NCBI GenBank assembly: GCA_907163375.1
Contig: CAJQUW010001407.1
Location: 56,027 to 120,026 of the forward strand
Length of the DNA stretch: 64,000 nucleotides
Reading direction: 5' to 3'
Source of the DNA: Prostheceraeus crozeri
Lineage: Eukaryota; Platyhelminthes; Polycladida; Euryleptidae
In this document: piece by piece, positions 39,595 through 53,122 of the stretch
Layout of the letters: every line of letters begins with the position of its first letter
Position numbering within the stretch: position 1 is the stretch's first letter
Notes under the pieces: model-generated
Seen by the model: only the letters and a program-made list of their open reading frames with translations
Told to the model about the DNA's origin: nothing
The model's database searches: none
Position numbers and translations under genes: made by a program

Positions 39595-42000
39595 GATCAT
39601 AGTCATAAATCTTTATTCTGACGTATACAACAGAAAGCGCAAAGCAATGGCCGTAAAGGCACTTACACTGAACAAAATTCTTCATGTACATGTATATGCC
39701 TTTTTCATGCGTTCGTTCCCGATCGTTATAATAGCCCTGTTTTCAGCAGGTCTAATGGATTCTATCTCATTATACCCATTGTATAAAGCATACATTATCA
39801 AACTATATGAAACTGCAGCAGTAAATAAAGTAAGCCAAAGCCTATGTAAGATTTTCATATTGCACTCAATTAAGATTAAGATTCTTACGTCTTCCCGAGC
39901 TTGCTATTTATTACTTATCGACGAGCAGGCCTTAAAACTTCACTCTTGGTAAGCACTTCAACAATCATTTTAGTCTTTTCGTACAAGATGAACACCGATG
40001 ACAGTCTGCCTGACGATAGGAGGGAGGCAATCTACGACAGCGGCGATAGTCGCTTCCACAAAGTTTAATATGGTCCCGTATCCTGATAGTTTAATCATGT
40101 TGAGCGAGTCCTTGATGACTATGTCGAATACCAGCATATCAACCTATGCTGGTCAACCTGTAGGCCTATGCGTTTGTCTAGTGACCGTCGCTCTACCAAT
40201 CCTCGGATCCCTCGAAATTCCGCTTGACATTTTCGAAAACAATTTAGACTTTAGTTTATATATCCATGTGTTCCTTCAGAGCAATTAAAAGTCGTAGCTA
40301 CTATGTTTCACATCAAAGCGTGGTTTAGGTGGACAGGCTACTTAACATTAGGTATGGAGATGACTTCTAATAGTCTTGAGAGATTCTCGAGCTAAGACAT
40401 TCTTACTGTAAAATTTCGTCGTTTTATATGTGAAACCTGATAAATAGATACCTAATTGCAATTTACAACTGCCGGCATCTATTTATCAAGGTTTCTCATG
40501 CAAGATCTTAACTATAGTAAAACTTGACGTAATCCTCTACAAACTCAAGATGTACACACATAGAATGTAATTTCATCATTCTAATCGGCATGGGAATTAG
40601 ACACGTACGAACGCGTCAAGAAATATCCATGTATTTGATAAGTTCTAATACGAATATTATTTGGTACGTACCGCCGGACTGAACAGCTTACGATTCACGC
40701 CCTATGATCGAAGCGCTACACAATTACAGGTTCGCATGCATGCTTCAGACTGCTTCAGACGCGGATAGGGGCGTGAGCTCAGAGGGCCGTAGCGCAGAGC
40801 CCCGATGAACTCCCCTTTTCATTACAAAAGGGTGTGAATAATGATTATTCACTCTGACCCGACAAATACAATCACATACATGTAGATAATTTTGAAATCA
40901 TTCGATTGAATAAATCGGAAACTCTATAGCTTTACGTTTACTGATAACAGTTTTCGTCTATACAGTCAAATGCAGATGAAAGGTCTACTGAAATAACCGT
41001 AACGCCACTTACATGCGGATCATCATATCCGGACAGAGATTGTTCCAAAATTTCGGTGAATTTGCTTGAATTTGATGCAGTTGTTGTCGAATGATTAGTG
41101 CGAAATCCGTGCTGCGGTTTTCTATGTGCGCTTAGAAAAGGACACCTCATTTTCTGAAGAACAATCTTCTCAAAAATTTTCGCAGGTACCATCGACAAAA
41201 CTAGTGGGACGGAATCTAAGCAATGAGGCAGGAGATGTCTTATTCACTGGTTTTATGACTGTACTTTTCTAAAGCATAGGGAACTTTCTCTGCTTGATCA
41301 AAGCCTCGAATGATAGCTTCAACGGAGATGAGAAGAAATAGGTCTATTCTCGATATATTCGTGTGGGAATGCCACAATGCCAACATCCGTTTTGTAGCAA
41401 ATTTCTCAGATGGAAAAGCACATTGAACTCGATTATTCAATGTTCCAGTTATAATCATCAGTATATTCGCCGAGCTTATGAATTGCTGTCACAGGCTGCA
41501 TATCATTAAACATGGGCAAAGTGATAATTTAATAATAAGGCAAAATAACATTCTCAACACCACTAGATTTTAAGATGACATCATTCCAGGTTTGATGAGT
41601 GCCTTACCGGTAGTCTTAGCAACCAATTTCCATGTACCTTGCCTAAAATTTCTAAATTTTCTTGACATACTGCTGCTTCGACTTCATTTTCTTCTTTGAT
41701 CCTTGCTTGTAATAATCGATATCTACCCCAGTCTCTTCTTCAGCAGACATCCCATCGATCTTCAATTAAACTTTTTGTCAATGGAGTCATCCATTTCTTA
41801 ACGTTAGATGTTAAAGCAACTTGCCTTTTCGGAATATATTTTTCTATAAGCTCTTTAACTTTCGAATAAAAGCGCTTAACATGCTGATTGACATTCACAT
41901 TGCAAGTCAGAAGCACATTCCGGTCAACTTTTGCATTTCTTTACTAGTTGCAACTAGATTTGATTTGCGACAATTATAAATGATATTCCATTGAATAGAT
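39595..42000 (-). pseudogene. Degenerate LINE (non-LTR retrotransposon) remnant
   Basis: On the minus strand, about 41650-41950 reads as the endonuclease-RT linker of CR1/L2-like elements (KVKELIEKYIPKR, WMTPLTKSLI). The 40938-41198 segment reads as the start of the RT: VPAKIFEKIVLQKM, QHGFRTNHSTTTA, VISVDLSSAFDCID (motif A). Stops and frameshifts are frequent. An AATAAAG-like signal on the minus strand near 39615 may mark the 3' end, so the lower limit is approximate. It may be the same family as the fragment at 27112. Confidence 0.65.
40428..40500. repeat. Small hairpin
   Basis: GAAACCTGATAAATAGATACC faces GGCATCTATTTATCAAGGTTTC around a loop of about 20 bp, with weaker pairing further out. 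No other content. Confidence 0.55.
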
Positions 42001-43125
42001 CTATGAAGACGAGATATTTCAAAAGAAGGAGATGCATACACAGTCTATTGGTCAGAATTGCCGATTCCGATCGATGGTAAATCCTCGTACAGGTCATTTG
42101 AGTATCCGAAAAATGCTGCCGAAATAGTCTTTTCTACTGTATGACCTACTAGCAATCAGTTTCATTGTCTGTTCTTTGTTTTTCCTCTGAAAGATTTCCT
42201 CTCCGTGTAATAGTTGGTGTGTTTCAAGTCCAATCACTGCTCAGAGAATTCCGTTTGACTTATTTAACTTTTATGAATAGATAAATGTGCTATAATACTG
42301 TAATATATGCCAATTACATCACAACAAGAAGTGCATTGCCAAAGTGCATCGCAAGATTTTAAAAAGTACACCAAACCGAAGCATCTTGCAAAATGAGTGT
42401 GTGATGCAACAATGGGTGGATGCTGACCGAATTAAAATTGCCATGTGTTCAAAACAATTTTCTAATCAATTTCTGATTTAGTAACCACATCATCTAACGG
42501 TGGGTCAATGCTCGCCGTTCGGTTGCCATGTATTCCCATGGCGCCGAATAGGCATGGATGGTGTGAAAGGGAGGAGCAACACGAGCTCCTAAAAATAAAC
42601 GAAGCGACACGCCTTGCCTCGGATTGGCGCGCTCTTAGACGCAAACTCCTATAAAGATGGTCGGTTCGAGCCTCAAAATTATCTGACTCTCTCTTCGGAT
42701 CAACGCAATCGACGAATTTGCAGCACACTGACGCAGCCTCCTATCTACGTCATGAAGTCCACTCACCACGATAAGTTGATCCACAATAACTCTCTTTAAT
42801 CTTTACTCACAACCTTGCAAGAGAAGCTGTGTAATTTCATTAATATAATTTGATCATCCTATGTGTGACTTTTATTACCGATTGGCAAGTGTTTATAGAT
42901 TTTAATTAATCGTCTAATTAATTCGATCAGTTAAGAAGCACTTTTATCAGGGTCATTCATTATTATTCTACTTCTAATATCTTTGTAGACTGGGCTTGAA
43001 TCTTACTGAAGAGGAGACGAACCTGAGGGAAGGGTCGTGTTATCACGACACATATGTGCCTTAGCGGTTTTTGGTCATAATCAGACCGGTTGTCATTGAC
43101 CTATAAGACCAATAAGGTTACATAA
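42001..43125. other. Non-coding stretch, no gene seen
   Basis: Short frames near 42462-42799 lie on opposite strands of the same sequence and lack family signatures. Confidence 0.45.
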
Positions 43126-43894
43126 TTGGCTTGGATGACTTTATCAAAACTCCCGAAGTTCCACTTTCTATGTACTTGCCTTTTCTTGTGCTTCTTTTGT
43201 GTCGTGAGTCAACGTTTCATCAAATTTAAAAAGCGCGAAGTCGTCCTAGCCAGTAGCGAGTCGTTGGCCAAATTCTCCTATGTTAGCAGTGTTGCAATTT
43301 GTAGCATGCTTTGTGCAACTGATAGTAGATGCGTTAAAAATGAAAACATCTAATGAATTTCAATATTAAAATGAAAAAAATGTGCAACTTCTTTTCGAAT
43401 ATCAGCAGCTCTACAATCGGCAATTCATCGAAAATTTGGTCTACTGTAGAGCCTTTATCATTAAATCACAGTAGGCCTAACTGTACTTTCGATTATACGA
43501 ATTATGCGATGTGGATGCAGGTTTGTAAAAACACATGTAACATGGCCCGCAGCAGCTAAATATTGCCACAGAATTGGTGGTGAATTGGCTGAACTAACCA
43601 TATGACATGAATTAGAAGCTACAAGAGCGATTATCAAGCATTTGCATCCAAATCACAACTTAGTTTTCGTTGGAGGTGTTCAGAAAAAACACACTCAAAT
43701 CAAATGCCAAGTGGAAGTGGTATCTATCTAAGATAAAGATACCCTCACCAGGATTTCAATGGAAACATGGTAAAGCAAACGATTTTGACAAGCCTGAAAT
43801 GTACCTTAGATGGGAATTTCAGTCGAATATGCTTTATAATACCGATAATGGTGAGGCGGGTATTCTGTGTGAATGTTTTGACTCAAATGAATAA
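43126..43894 (+). pseudogene. Secreted PAN/C-type-lectin-like pseudogene
   Basis: The first piece opens with a hydrophobic leader (LCTCLFLCFFCVVSQ) and a PAN/apple-like Cys stretch (SVAICSMLCATDSRC). The second has Cys residues and ends in a CTLD-like start. A stretch at about 43560-43660 reads YCHRIGGELAELT and LEATRAIIKHL, the usual first helices of a C-type lectin domain. The third piece reads KWKWYLSKI, FQWKHGKANDF and EAGILCECF, the later CTLD strands. Stops and frame changes separate the parts, so this is a decayed gene of a secreted lectin-like protein. Confidence 0.55.
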
Positions 43895-44429
43895 AGGAAA
43901 GTCATAAACAATACTTATGAATATTGACTTCGTTATATTCAGAAAAATCAATGAAACCAAATGAATTCTTGCAGATCAAATGTTTCAGAGAATCAAGCCA
44001 TAACTGGTTTCGCTTGCAGCGTCAAGAGGAAATTCCTCTGTCACTACATTATCATTGGATATAATCAGTTGTGGCGCAAAATGGCGGGCCCGATATATTT
44101 TTTAGTGCCTTGCTATACATGGTCGAACATCAATTTTATTTGATGCTAAAAGAATATTCAGTAGCTACATAATGATTCGAGTTTATGGATTCGGGCGAGC
44201 AGCCATTACAGCTGCTAATTGATTGGGAAAAGATCTCCCCAGAGCTTATAAATCAATGAGTAATCGTGAAGAGCATTTCGCAAAGCTGCTACATCATCAC
44301 TTAATCAGGGAGAGACTGGTTAACAGATTAACTTTGCGCATATTTGAATCATTCAAATTCTCAGAGTCCATTGGCTATTGTCGAAGAAGTCAACGCAAAG
44401 ATTTTACCGTTGATAAAATCTAGGAATGA

Positions 44430-45240
44430 AGTAAATATATTAGGTAGAGTGGCAACTCCGCATTTATTAAATCCCCAATGTGTATACACTTTCGTTTTTA
44501 TTAAATGAATACGAGGAGGATATAGTTGTTAATAGTTGCCACGTGTGAGATAGGCCCATGAAAATGTGTGCAGTTCTGAAAAAATTGCGTCGGAATTGAG
44601 TGATCATGATAGTATTGCAGAAGGAGGCCTAATGTTTGTTAAATTAGCGATTCTATAGGTAGGTCTACCTATTACTTTCATGCTCAACCTCAAGAGTATT
44701 TTCTTAAGCGTGATCATACAACAGGTAAGAGGCAACCTGCCACTGGAAGAGCATACACAATATAAGACAATGATTTCAATTCACTTTGATGGATGTAAAT
44801 GGGTCTGCATCACTATTCAGATTCAGGAAATGAAACATGAATTTAGTGAATCATAGAATCATGCCAGTGAAAATTGAATTAAAATCTTGAAATTTCAGCC
44901 AAGAAAGTGTGAATAAGATCGCGACTTTTTCATGAAGACTTCCATTATAATGCGGTTCATGAAACTCCCTTGATAATTAGCTTAATTTCCTCTTAGTTAG
45001 GATGCTTATTAGCAAATATTCATTCCTTCTGATATCTAACTTGTTTCATACTATATACGGAGGCGTCATCTCGGTAGTATATCAATTGGCAAAATTTTGA
45101 CTTTTTTTAATACTGCTCAAATAATTTCTTGGACCACGGGAACATAATCTGCGCAGAAAACTGAATCTTTTCATATAGAAATTTTTACTGAATACAGATA
45201 CTTTTTTGAGTCGACACTCTACATATACATCCCTACTCTA
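44430..45240. repeat. Repeat family copy, inverted relative to 37140-38010
   Basis: It starts ATATTAGGTAGAGTGGCAAC and ends near TTTTTTGAGTCGACAC. Each end is matched in reverse complement at 37.15-38.0 kb, with collinear blocks between, for example CAAGAAAGTGTG against the reverse of CACTTTCTTGG-like sequence. No coding content. Confidence 0.65.
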
Positions 45241-46594
45241 TGATGTCAGCTTTTTATCCTGTTTACTGCCTAAATGAAGAAAATTGCGTTTGTCGTCTAA
45301 GGAAATTGGCAATCAAGAGAGGACATCTTGGCAATGCAAGTTCAAATCCAATTTCCAAAAAACGAAGGAAATGTTCTTGACTCCTCCGATGCAACTTCAT
45401 CATAATAAAGCAACTTGCTTTAACATTACAATGCATCGCATGAAAACAGTCAAATGACCAAGAAATTCTTCAGAGTTGAAACCTTGTGAAAGCTTGGATG
45501 TCATTATGATGTATAGTGTCCAGTCTGATATTCATCCTCTCCCAAGCTATAATTAGCAAGGCCTGTTAACTTAACTTAACTAGCTTTTCATAAATTAAAG
45601 GATGATTCGAATTTCTTCATTAGCGTATTCCGATCATTTCAGATAGCTTGACAGCTGTTACACAAACTATGTAATGCACATGCATGCTAACTAAATGCCC
45701 AAAAACTATATGCTATGTAATACTATATATAACTAGTTCTAAAACATGATTTTTGGTTGCAGAGTTGATCATAAAACACGGACCACCTTAATTGTGTCGA
45801 ATTCAATCGATTCTCCTGCCTTTCAATCACATTTTACAGTCATAAGCTATACACCATTCAAGAGCTTCAGTTCTTAGCTTTTCAATGAGTCATCGAGAAT
45901 TTGTATCCGTCATTGTTTAAGGTGGACACAGGTCAAAATGTGAAAATCGCCACTTTCAGAAATCTCACATTTTCAATGTGAAAACATGTTAGCATAACAA
46001 CGAATCAAACACAAGGTGAAAGGGCTTTCTGTGAACATTCTTTTGATGCATTGTTCGTCGAAATAGGTTAGCTCTTAGGAAAGTTATGATGTCACCGAGT
46101 CATTGCATAATTTTCTGCTTCTGCTGATTGATCTTTTCATGTAATTGATTACTGAACTTATTCACTTGGGCAGCCGAGACACTTGCTTGGTTTAGGAAAC
46201 AGTGTGGTGTGCCTAATTAAATGAAGTAATTGGTGATTAGAAGAAATATTCATGATTACATCATAGCTGATCATGTCATAACTGCCCCGTTCCCTGTCAT
46301 CATTGAATGAGTTGAATGAAAAATCTTGTCGATTCACTTATCGGCGCAGCAATTACGACGTGAGAGATTGCTATCGTTTTTGAACAGGTGGCGAGTATCA
46401 GTCTGACGCCAATCCTTTGTGTGCTTGTGTGCGCGTAGATCAAGGATTCGAAATCCTGACCTCCACCGAGGGAAATGATGACTCACCCGATGGCTGAGTG
46501 TGGGAACAATATGAATTTGAAGTTTGCCAGTGAACAGATGGGCAGATCGTGATAAAACTTACATTTTCTTGGAGCTGATAACACCAGCATTCTT
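45241..46594. other. Non-coding stretch before the transposon nest
   Basis: No supported open frame or repeat terminus. It ends at the TTAA (46595-46598) used by the piggyBac insertion. Confidence 0.5.
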
Positions 46595-46598
46595 TTAA

Positions 46599-49548
46599 CC
46601 CTTTCAGTACGGACGACACGCTGTACGTGTCATGTATCTATTAACAAATTAACGGAATTAGAATCAATGCAATAGTACGATTATACCGTGACACGCAAAG
46701 CCTGTCATAAAACCATCGGTGAATGTTTCTGAATTATGATCACTCTCAAAGGACAGGTTCACCGAATTATTACGTAAGATTTCGTTTATTGAACAGATCT
46801 TTGAATATCATTCACACCGACAGAATTTGTTGATAGTTGTTGCTGTTCGAATTGCGCATTCATATCATAATGAGCACGCAAAGTGGTCGGCGGTATCCCC
46901 GGCGTTCTGCCATGACAGATGCGTTGAATTTGATGGGATTTGATACAAACGAAGATGGCAGTTCAGGCAGTGAGATTGAAGATGAAATACAAGATAATGA
47001 CTTGCGAGATAACGACTCAAGTAGCAGCTCTGACGAAGATGCAGGTGGCAGCACTGGTGAATGGCGAACTGTCCAAAGTGGTACTGATTCCGTCAGACGT
47101 GGACCAGAATTTACTGGAACTACAGGACTACATCCACGCTTAGAGATTCCAAATGAATTAGAAGATGATATGTTTTTCTTAAATCACTTTTTCACTGACG
47201 ACTTAATGCAAGATATATGCGACTACACAAACAACAGACTTTGGCAAGAATTAGTTGATAATCCTGAAAGCCAGAAATTACAAAACAGCAGACAAGTTAC
47301 AGTCAATGAAATCAGAAAGTTTATTGGATTGCAATTTTTAATGGCTTTGAACAAGAAGCCTACGCTTGCATCATACTGGAGTGGCGATTTGGTGTTTCGT
47401 CAAGAGATATTCTCGTCACCTGAATCTCTATCCCGTGACAGATTTCAGTTAATTTTGAACTATATTCGCTTTGCAGACCCAGAAAATTTGGAAAATGATT
47501 ATTTAGCAAAAGTACGACCATTTCTGGAAAAAGTTAATAATATATGCCAAAATACATACCTACCAAACCGTCAGATTTCTATAGATGAGACACTCATGCT
47601 GTTCAAAGGACGTTTAAGAATACGACAATATATCCCAAGCAAGCGTAGGAGGTATGGAATAAAGTCGTATGTATTGGCAGAATCCGAGTCGGGTTACGTT
47701 TGGAAGATGATGCTTCATGGTCTGAGTACTGAAAATCGGGCAGTCGGATTGTCTCATCGTGGTGCTGAAACATTATCAGTTACGGAACGAATTGTGATAC
47801 AATTATCACACGACCTGTTTAATCAAGGTTACCACGTTTATCTTGATAACTTTTATACTTCCTGTAGATTAGCCCGATATCTGTTTCGCAATGGTACATT
47901 TATGACTGGAACTGTAAAAGCGAACCGGGGCGTTCCGAGCGATTTAAAGCACTTAAATCTGCCTGTTAAGTCTCAAGCTTATTCCCGCAACGGCGAAGTT
48001 CTTTGCGTAAAACTTGTGGATCAAAAGTCGTCTGGAAAGAAGACGGTTTACTTGATGGATACGTTTGCTGCTGCTGAAGATGTTGAGGTCAGCCGCATAG
48101 TCAAAGGTGGACACCACGAAACGGTGAAGAAGTCACGATCTGTATTGAATTACAATGCCCATATGGGCGGTGTCGACCGGTTGGATGCCGCACTTCATCA
48201 TTACGATATCAATCGGAAAAATTATACATGGTTTGTAAAGTACTGCTTGCACTTAATTCAAATCATGCATTACAATTCATGGATTCTCTACAGGAAGAAT
48301 GATGGTAAAAATCTGTCAATCGTTTGGTCTTACAAACAGGTATTGGACGAAATCCTGTCGGAAGACCTCGCCTGGTACCACGATCAACAAACAATCGATG
48401 CTTGGAGGAACGGAATCCACAACATAAACTTGAACGCATACCAGCAAGGGAAGGAGAACCTCGACCTCACAAGAGATGCCGTGTTTGCTACCAAGCCGGA
48501 AAGCGGAAAGAAACTGTCTTCCGATGTGCTGATTGCCCTGGACAACCTGGTCTATGTGCTGCTCCTTGTTTTTCAAAATATCATGAGTAAACCTGAAACT
48601 TTTCGAAACGTATTATGGGTTTATTGCGTTGAATATATTTTGTAGTAATAGCAGTAAATGGCTTTTGATTTTCCGTTACATTCGAGGTGCAAAAGCAGAA
48701 GTAATTAAAAGTAAAGTAACATTAAAAGAGTAAATATAAAATTGAAATGAAAAATGAGTGATTAATATTGAGTGGACTGTAAATAAAAGATGTGCAAATA
48801 CATTGCAATAAACATAAAAAATTATACGCTCGAAAATATTTATAAATTTATATGATCGGTAATTGGTAATTGGTAATCGGTTCTTTTTTAATTGCACAAT
48901 TTCTAGGAAAACATAAGAGGTATATCTTATTCAGTCTTATTCAAAAAGCTTTCATGGCACACTCGATTGGGAAATTGGAACCAAGCATATAAGCCTATAT
49001 GTCTTATATGTTTGGTTCCCATAATGTGTATAATACAAGCTCGAAATAGATGTGTTGTTTTAAAAAGATTAGCAAAAATGTGTAGAATTATTTACTGTGG
49101 TCGTAATGAGAATTATTACTGTGTGAAATGAGAAATTAAGGAAAACTGTTTACGGTGTTATCATCGCATAGTACTGTACTTATTAGTCAAGTCAACTCTA
49201 AAACACCCAAAGATTTTGAGAACACCTATTTGCATTCCTTGTAGCAGTTTTCTCCGTCTTTTCTTCCGGAGAAAACATGTGCATCATGACAAGATCTAAT
49301 GCTATTATCTGTTGCAATAACACCTCGAAATCACATAAAATGGACAAATAAAATATAGAAAATATACCTATTTGACACCTCTGGCGTGTCACCGTAACAG
49401 TGGACAATGATAGTAACGACACGCATCGTGTGTCATCGTAACATCGAACAATGATTAATTTTCAAATTTTGTTACGTTGAATAATTATTGCATGACACAC
49501 TGTGCGTGTCACTAGGACAGGTATCTTAATGATTTCGTGCTGAAAGGG
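46599..49548 (+). mobile_element. piggyBac element, 2,950 bp, TTAA target duplications
   Basis: The termini CCCTTTCAG and CTGAAAGGG are bordered by TTAA at 46595-46598 and 49549-49552. Subterminal regions carry repeated inverted words of the ACACGC/GCGTGTCA type at both ends (about 46615-46635 and 49380-49515). One transposase gene lies inside. The boundaries are exact, but the transposase C-terminus is frameshifted. Confidence 0.93.
46870..48645 (+). pseudogene. piggyBac transposase, C-terminal zinc domain out of frame
   Basis: Cut-and-paste transposase that targets TTAA. The start Met at 46870 (MSTQSGRRYP) is preferred to an upstream ATG. An acidic Ser-rich N-terminus is followed by DDE_Tnp_1_7 sequence: SIDETLMLFKGRLRIRQY (first Asp), YHVYLDNFYTS (second Asp) and HMGGVDRLDA (third Asp). 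The Cys-rich C-terminal domain (RCRVC, FRCADCPGQPGLC, CFSKYHE) is present but in another frame, within 48324-48590. The frames change at about 48380-48430. The main frame instead ends with an unrelated hydrophobic tail at 48645. The product would lack its DNA-end-binding zinc domain. Confidence 0.92.
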
Positions 49549-49554
49549 TTAAAC

Positions 49555-50676
49555 TAGGGTTTACAATCTCGAGCCGTTTTCTCTATCCCGGGATTTTCGA
49601 GACTGGCTAATCGCAATCCCGGGATCCCGGGATCTCGATCGAGATTTATATATACTGTATATGTTTTTAATCATTAAGTTTCAAGAAATATTTCAAAAGA
49701 CGATACGTGCTTGTAAAATGTACGTGTATATCTTTCAACGTGAACTAAACAAACACCATCTTCACAATCATGAAATGACAAGTAAAATGAAGTCTATTTT
49801 GTTAAATTTGATGTAATATGAGCTGAGCTATCGTCAATTTTGTGTTTCGAAGACTTTCTGTCAACGGTACTCACTTATCAGTTGAGTATACATTCACTTA
49901 GAGAACAAATGCATTTTTTGACATAACTTCTGAACCACTGGGTCGACTTTGATGAACGAAACGTTGTCTTCATCACAACAACAAGATGAATACAACTGCA
50001 ATGTCATTTTGTCGATAACTGATGATTTTTTTCAAATTGTCTTTCACCGTCAATTAATCACCGAGACACAATTCGTTGTCGATGTGTGAAAACCAACACA
50101 GCGCTGCTGCAGTAGCAGTCCGGTGACCTGTCAATAGAGCGAATTCGGGAGACTCACTGGGTTGAATGACGGTTTCTTCGACGGTTTTTCCCTCAAAGAT
50201 CGCAAACCTAGCTCTGTCTGAACGAGCCTTGAACGGGCCTTTAGTCGTTATTTTAAATCGTCGTGATTTGTCTTTCAGCTATCAATTTACGAAGTATTTT
50301 CAGTTTACAGAAGCAATACTAGTAGCAGTGTCACAACACTGTTTATTAAGCGTCTGAACGGTTTGTGCACGGCATTGATTTAGCCCAGATTTCGCGCTGC
50401 TCCTCGGCACTAATGTCACGACATTAGTGTCATCGTGTGAACGAGGCTTAACCCACTGGCTCGGCAAATACAGCACATTGGCAATTTATCAAACTTGGAA
50501 CGTAAAAAAAATTAGATGCATTTTCAAAAAAGCTATTGACTCTCTTAACTATGTCACTTAGAGGGAACTCAGGGCCAATCTTTCAAACATCTCGAAATAC
50601 CTCGAGATCTCGAAGACGTAATCCCGGGATTTTTAATCTCGGAAATAGGGTCGAGATCCCGGGATTGTAAAACCTA
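49555..50676. mobile_element. Non-autonomous hAT-like element, 1,122 bp
   Basis: The ends TAGGGTTTACAATC and, in reverse, TAGGTTTTACAATC are followed by ATCCCGGGAT-rich subterminal blocks on both sides. The right 8-bp flank is TTTTAAAC (50677-50684). The left flank reads GGTTAAAC because a piggyBac element sits in it; without that insertion it would read TTTTAAAC. No transposase is inside, and open frames are short. The termini fit the hAT consensus (YARNG). Confidence 0.82.
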
Positions 50677-50714
50677 TTTTAAACCCAAACTCGAAAGCGC
50701 CAGCGTTAATACAG

Positions 50715-50722
50715 CAAAAGTT
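50715..50722. repeat. Target-site duplication CAAAAGTT (left)
   Basis: Eight bases directly before GGTTAATGATCA, repeated exactly at 63512-63519 after the inverted terminus. Confidence 0.85.
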
Positions 50723-50840
50723 GGTTAATGATCATTTCCAAAAGAGCCAAAAATGATCCAGAAAAGCCAAAATTACAAGAGAGCCAAAAAAGCTACAGAA
50801 ATCAGCCGATTACCCAAAAAAGCCAAACTTAAGCTTAGCA

Positions 50841-50925
50841 CACCAGTCTACATCCACACTATCAGTTTTATTATTATTGCTGTGGTAATGAAACTGATAG
50901 TGTGGATGTAGATTGGTGTACTGAG
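50841..50925. repeat. Internal hairpin of the large element's left end
   Basis: ACCAGTCTACATCCACACTA faces TAGTGTGGATGTAGATTGGT around a loop rich in ATT. The same block is single at the right end (about 63400-63430). It may be part of the transposase-binding region. Confidence 0.7.
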
Positions 50926-53120
50926 CTTAGTGTTTCGAGTTGGGGTAAATTACCGGTATCTTACCGGTACGTTACCGGTAACTTAAGATAAATTACCGCC
51001 TAAGTTACTGGTAATTTATATCTGGCAAAAAATCGTAGGCCTACCGCTGTAGGCCTAGGCTACTCCTAAAGTTGCGTGATATAGATAGCCTAATTGCTGC
51101 TAGTGCCAATACATCTAACCAGGCCTAGTATACGGCACCACGGTCGGTAGTCTAAGCTATTCGATGACAATAATAAATCCTGCGCGCGATGCATCCTACT
51201 ATGGTGGGACAACTCAATGCGACAGCAATTTCAACAGGATCTAGCATAGTACCGGGCACTGATGAAATAAATAAAATAAGACTAATTCTGGGTTCCATTT
51301 GTTGTCAAGCTAGAATGGAGGTTTGTAGGACCTAGGTCTAAATAATTGCATGTAGTCCTCGACTCCGCTTCAAGGCATGAGGCTTACATTCACAATTTCT
51401 CATCGATGACACGAAAAGTATCTAGACTATTGCAACATCTTTCCTACGCGAGTCTCTAGGACTTCTTATCGCCCATCGGTGAGAATTTGTTACATACCTA
51501 ACCGTTTCAGCAGCCCGGATTTCAACTTTATTAGCCTATTTACGCAAAATGCTACTTACGAAGTTCTGCACATTAGTCTTTTATCATTTTGATATCAATC
51601 GTCCATATTAGCTTATTCAAATTCCAATTAAATCTCGCCACATAAGCGTATGCCACCAGAAAATCCAACTACTTTAAACTAAAAAGTCTGATGATATTAA
51701 GTTGATCTTAAGATACCCAGAAAAAATAGCCGGACATTTTTTCAGCACATTTGAGGCAAAACAAAATGGATATTCAGTATTTTTTAATGGAATCTAAAAA
51801 CATGAGTAAAATTTGCTTCAATGATAGGCTGGATGGATTTTTGAATAGCAAAAATGGTCAAAACCAGTACACAGACGAATAAGAGGAAAATATCCACTTT
51901 TCACAATTACTGCATACATAGTAGAACTATTCCACCATCAAAAACAATCCATTCGACAACAATAACACATTTCCATAAGAAACAATTTGGTTTGGTTATT
52001 TAAATTGTAGCAATGAAAATGCACACGGTTTGACATAGAAAAATTATCCAAGGAGTTTGTAACAAGGAAACTGTGTTAAGTCGATCTTTCGTTTAGCTTG
52101 AAAAGCACCATGCTCAAGTTTCAACGCCTGCAAGTTTTAACTACTGACCCATTTCACTTTGTATCTGGAAAACAGGCGATTAAGACGTGAAGATCATTCT
52201 ACCCATTAGTGTCATCGGAAAAACTCTCAATTAGAATAAGACAAGCGAAAATTGACGAGAATAAGACGTTAACGAAAATTGGCCGATAAAATTAAAGAAA
52301 TAGTGAAAAATATTTATCATCATACTAATTTCCTCTCTGACCACATTTTTCCGTAATGAGAATTTTCTGACGACATGAAAATATTAAGTTATCCATATGT
52401 CTGAACAACCTGTATTCTAAATACATGTAGTAAATCAAGTGATTCAGTGATTATACCAATGATCAGTACAGGCCCTCTGAAAGACAAAGTTTCATTTGAT
52501 CACATTGAAGCTATGAGCTTTCCGTTTTGTCGATACACAGGATTGATGATTTCATCTCATATTTTTATGACGCGTGTAGGTTACTCTGATGTATCAAGCT
52601 GAAAGAAACGATTACGACTCAACATTCTGGTTGCCCATCTTATGTACAAAATTAAAGAGAATTATAAAAGGAAATTTGGCTACCTATCAAAATTGCTGAC
52701 CAGTAATGCCTTGAGGGAGCGTAGTTTATCTCTATTAGGTGTATATGTATGTTATCGCTCAAGAATGAACCAAATAGGTCCGAATTATAATAAAATGCAC
52801 TTGCTGATTAAGGATTGAAAGTAAAATAATAAAGGCTCTATCAAAAATATAACTAAGAATAGAAACATAATAAAAACAATTGATAGAATATACAAAATGA
52901 GTAGGAGAACTTGCCGATACAACATTGTTCGCAAGTATTGAAACAATAGACTAAGCTGAAATCAGAAAAATGCGATCAGCAGTCAACTTAAGTCAGCAGC
53001 ATCGCTTAATTAGCAGGCGTAAAGTTTTGACATGTTGACTGTAGACGAATGACGACCATTATTGCATCGTGTCAAGCATTAACAGTTCGTTTACCTCAGG
53101 AAAAAGATAAGAGTTACATC
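50926..53120. other. Interior of the large element, no gene seen
   Basis: AT-rich sequence with no open frame that can be supported. Confidence 0.45.
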
Positions 53121-53122
53121 AT

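Noticed and set aside
39647..40288. Frames of 101 and 96 residues
   Set aside because: No domain; they lie antisense to probable LINE debris.
48676..49422. Minus frames inside the piggyBac 3' region
   Set aside because: AT-rich chance frames in the non-coding part of the element.
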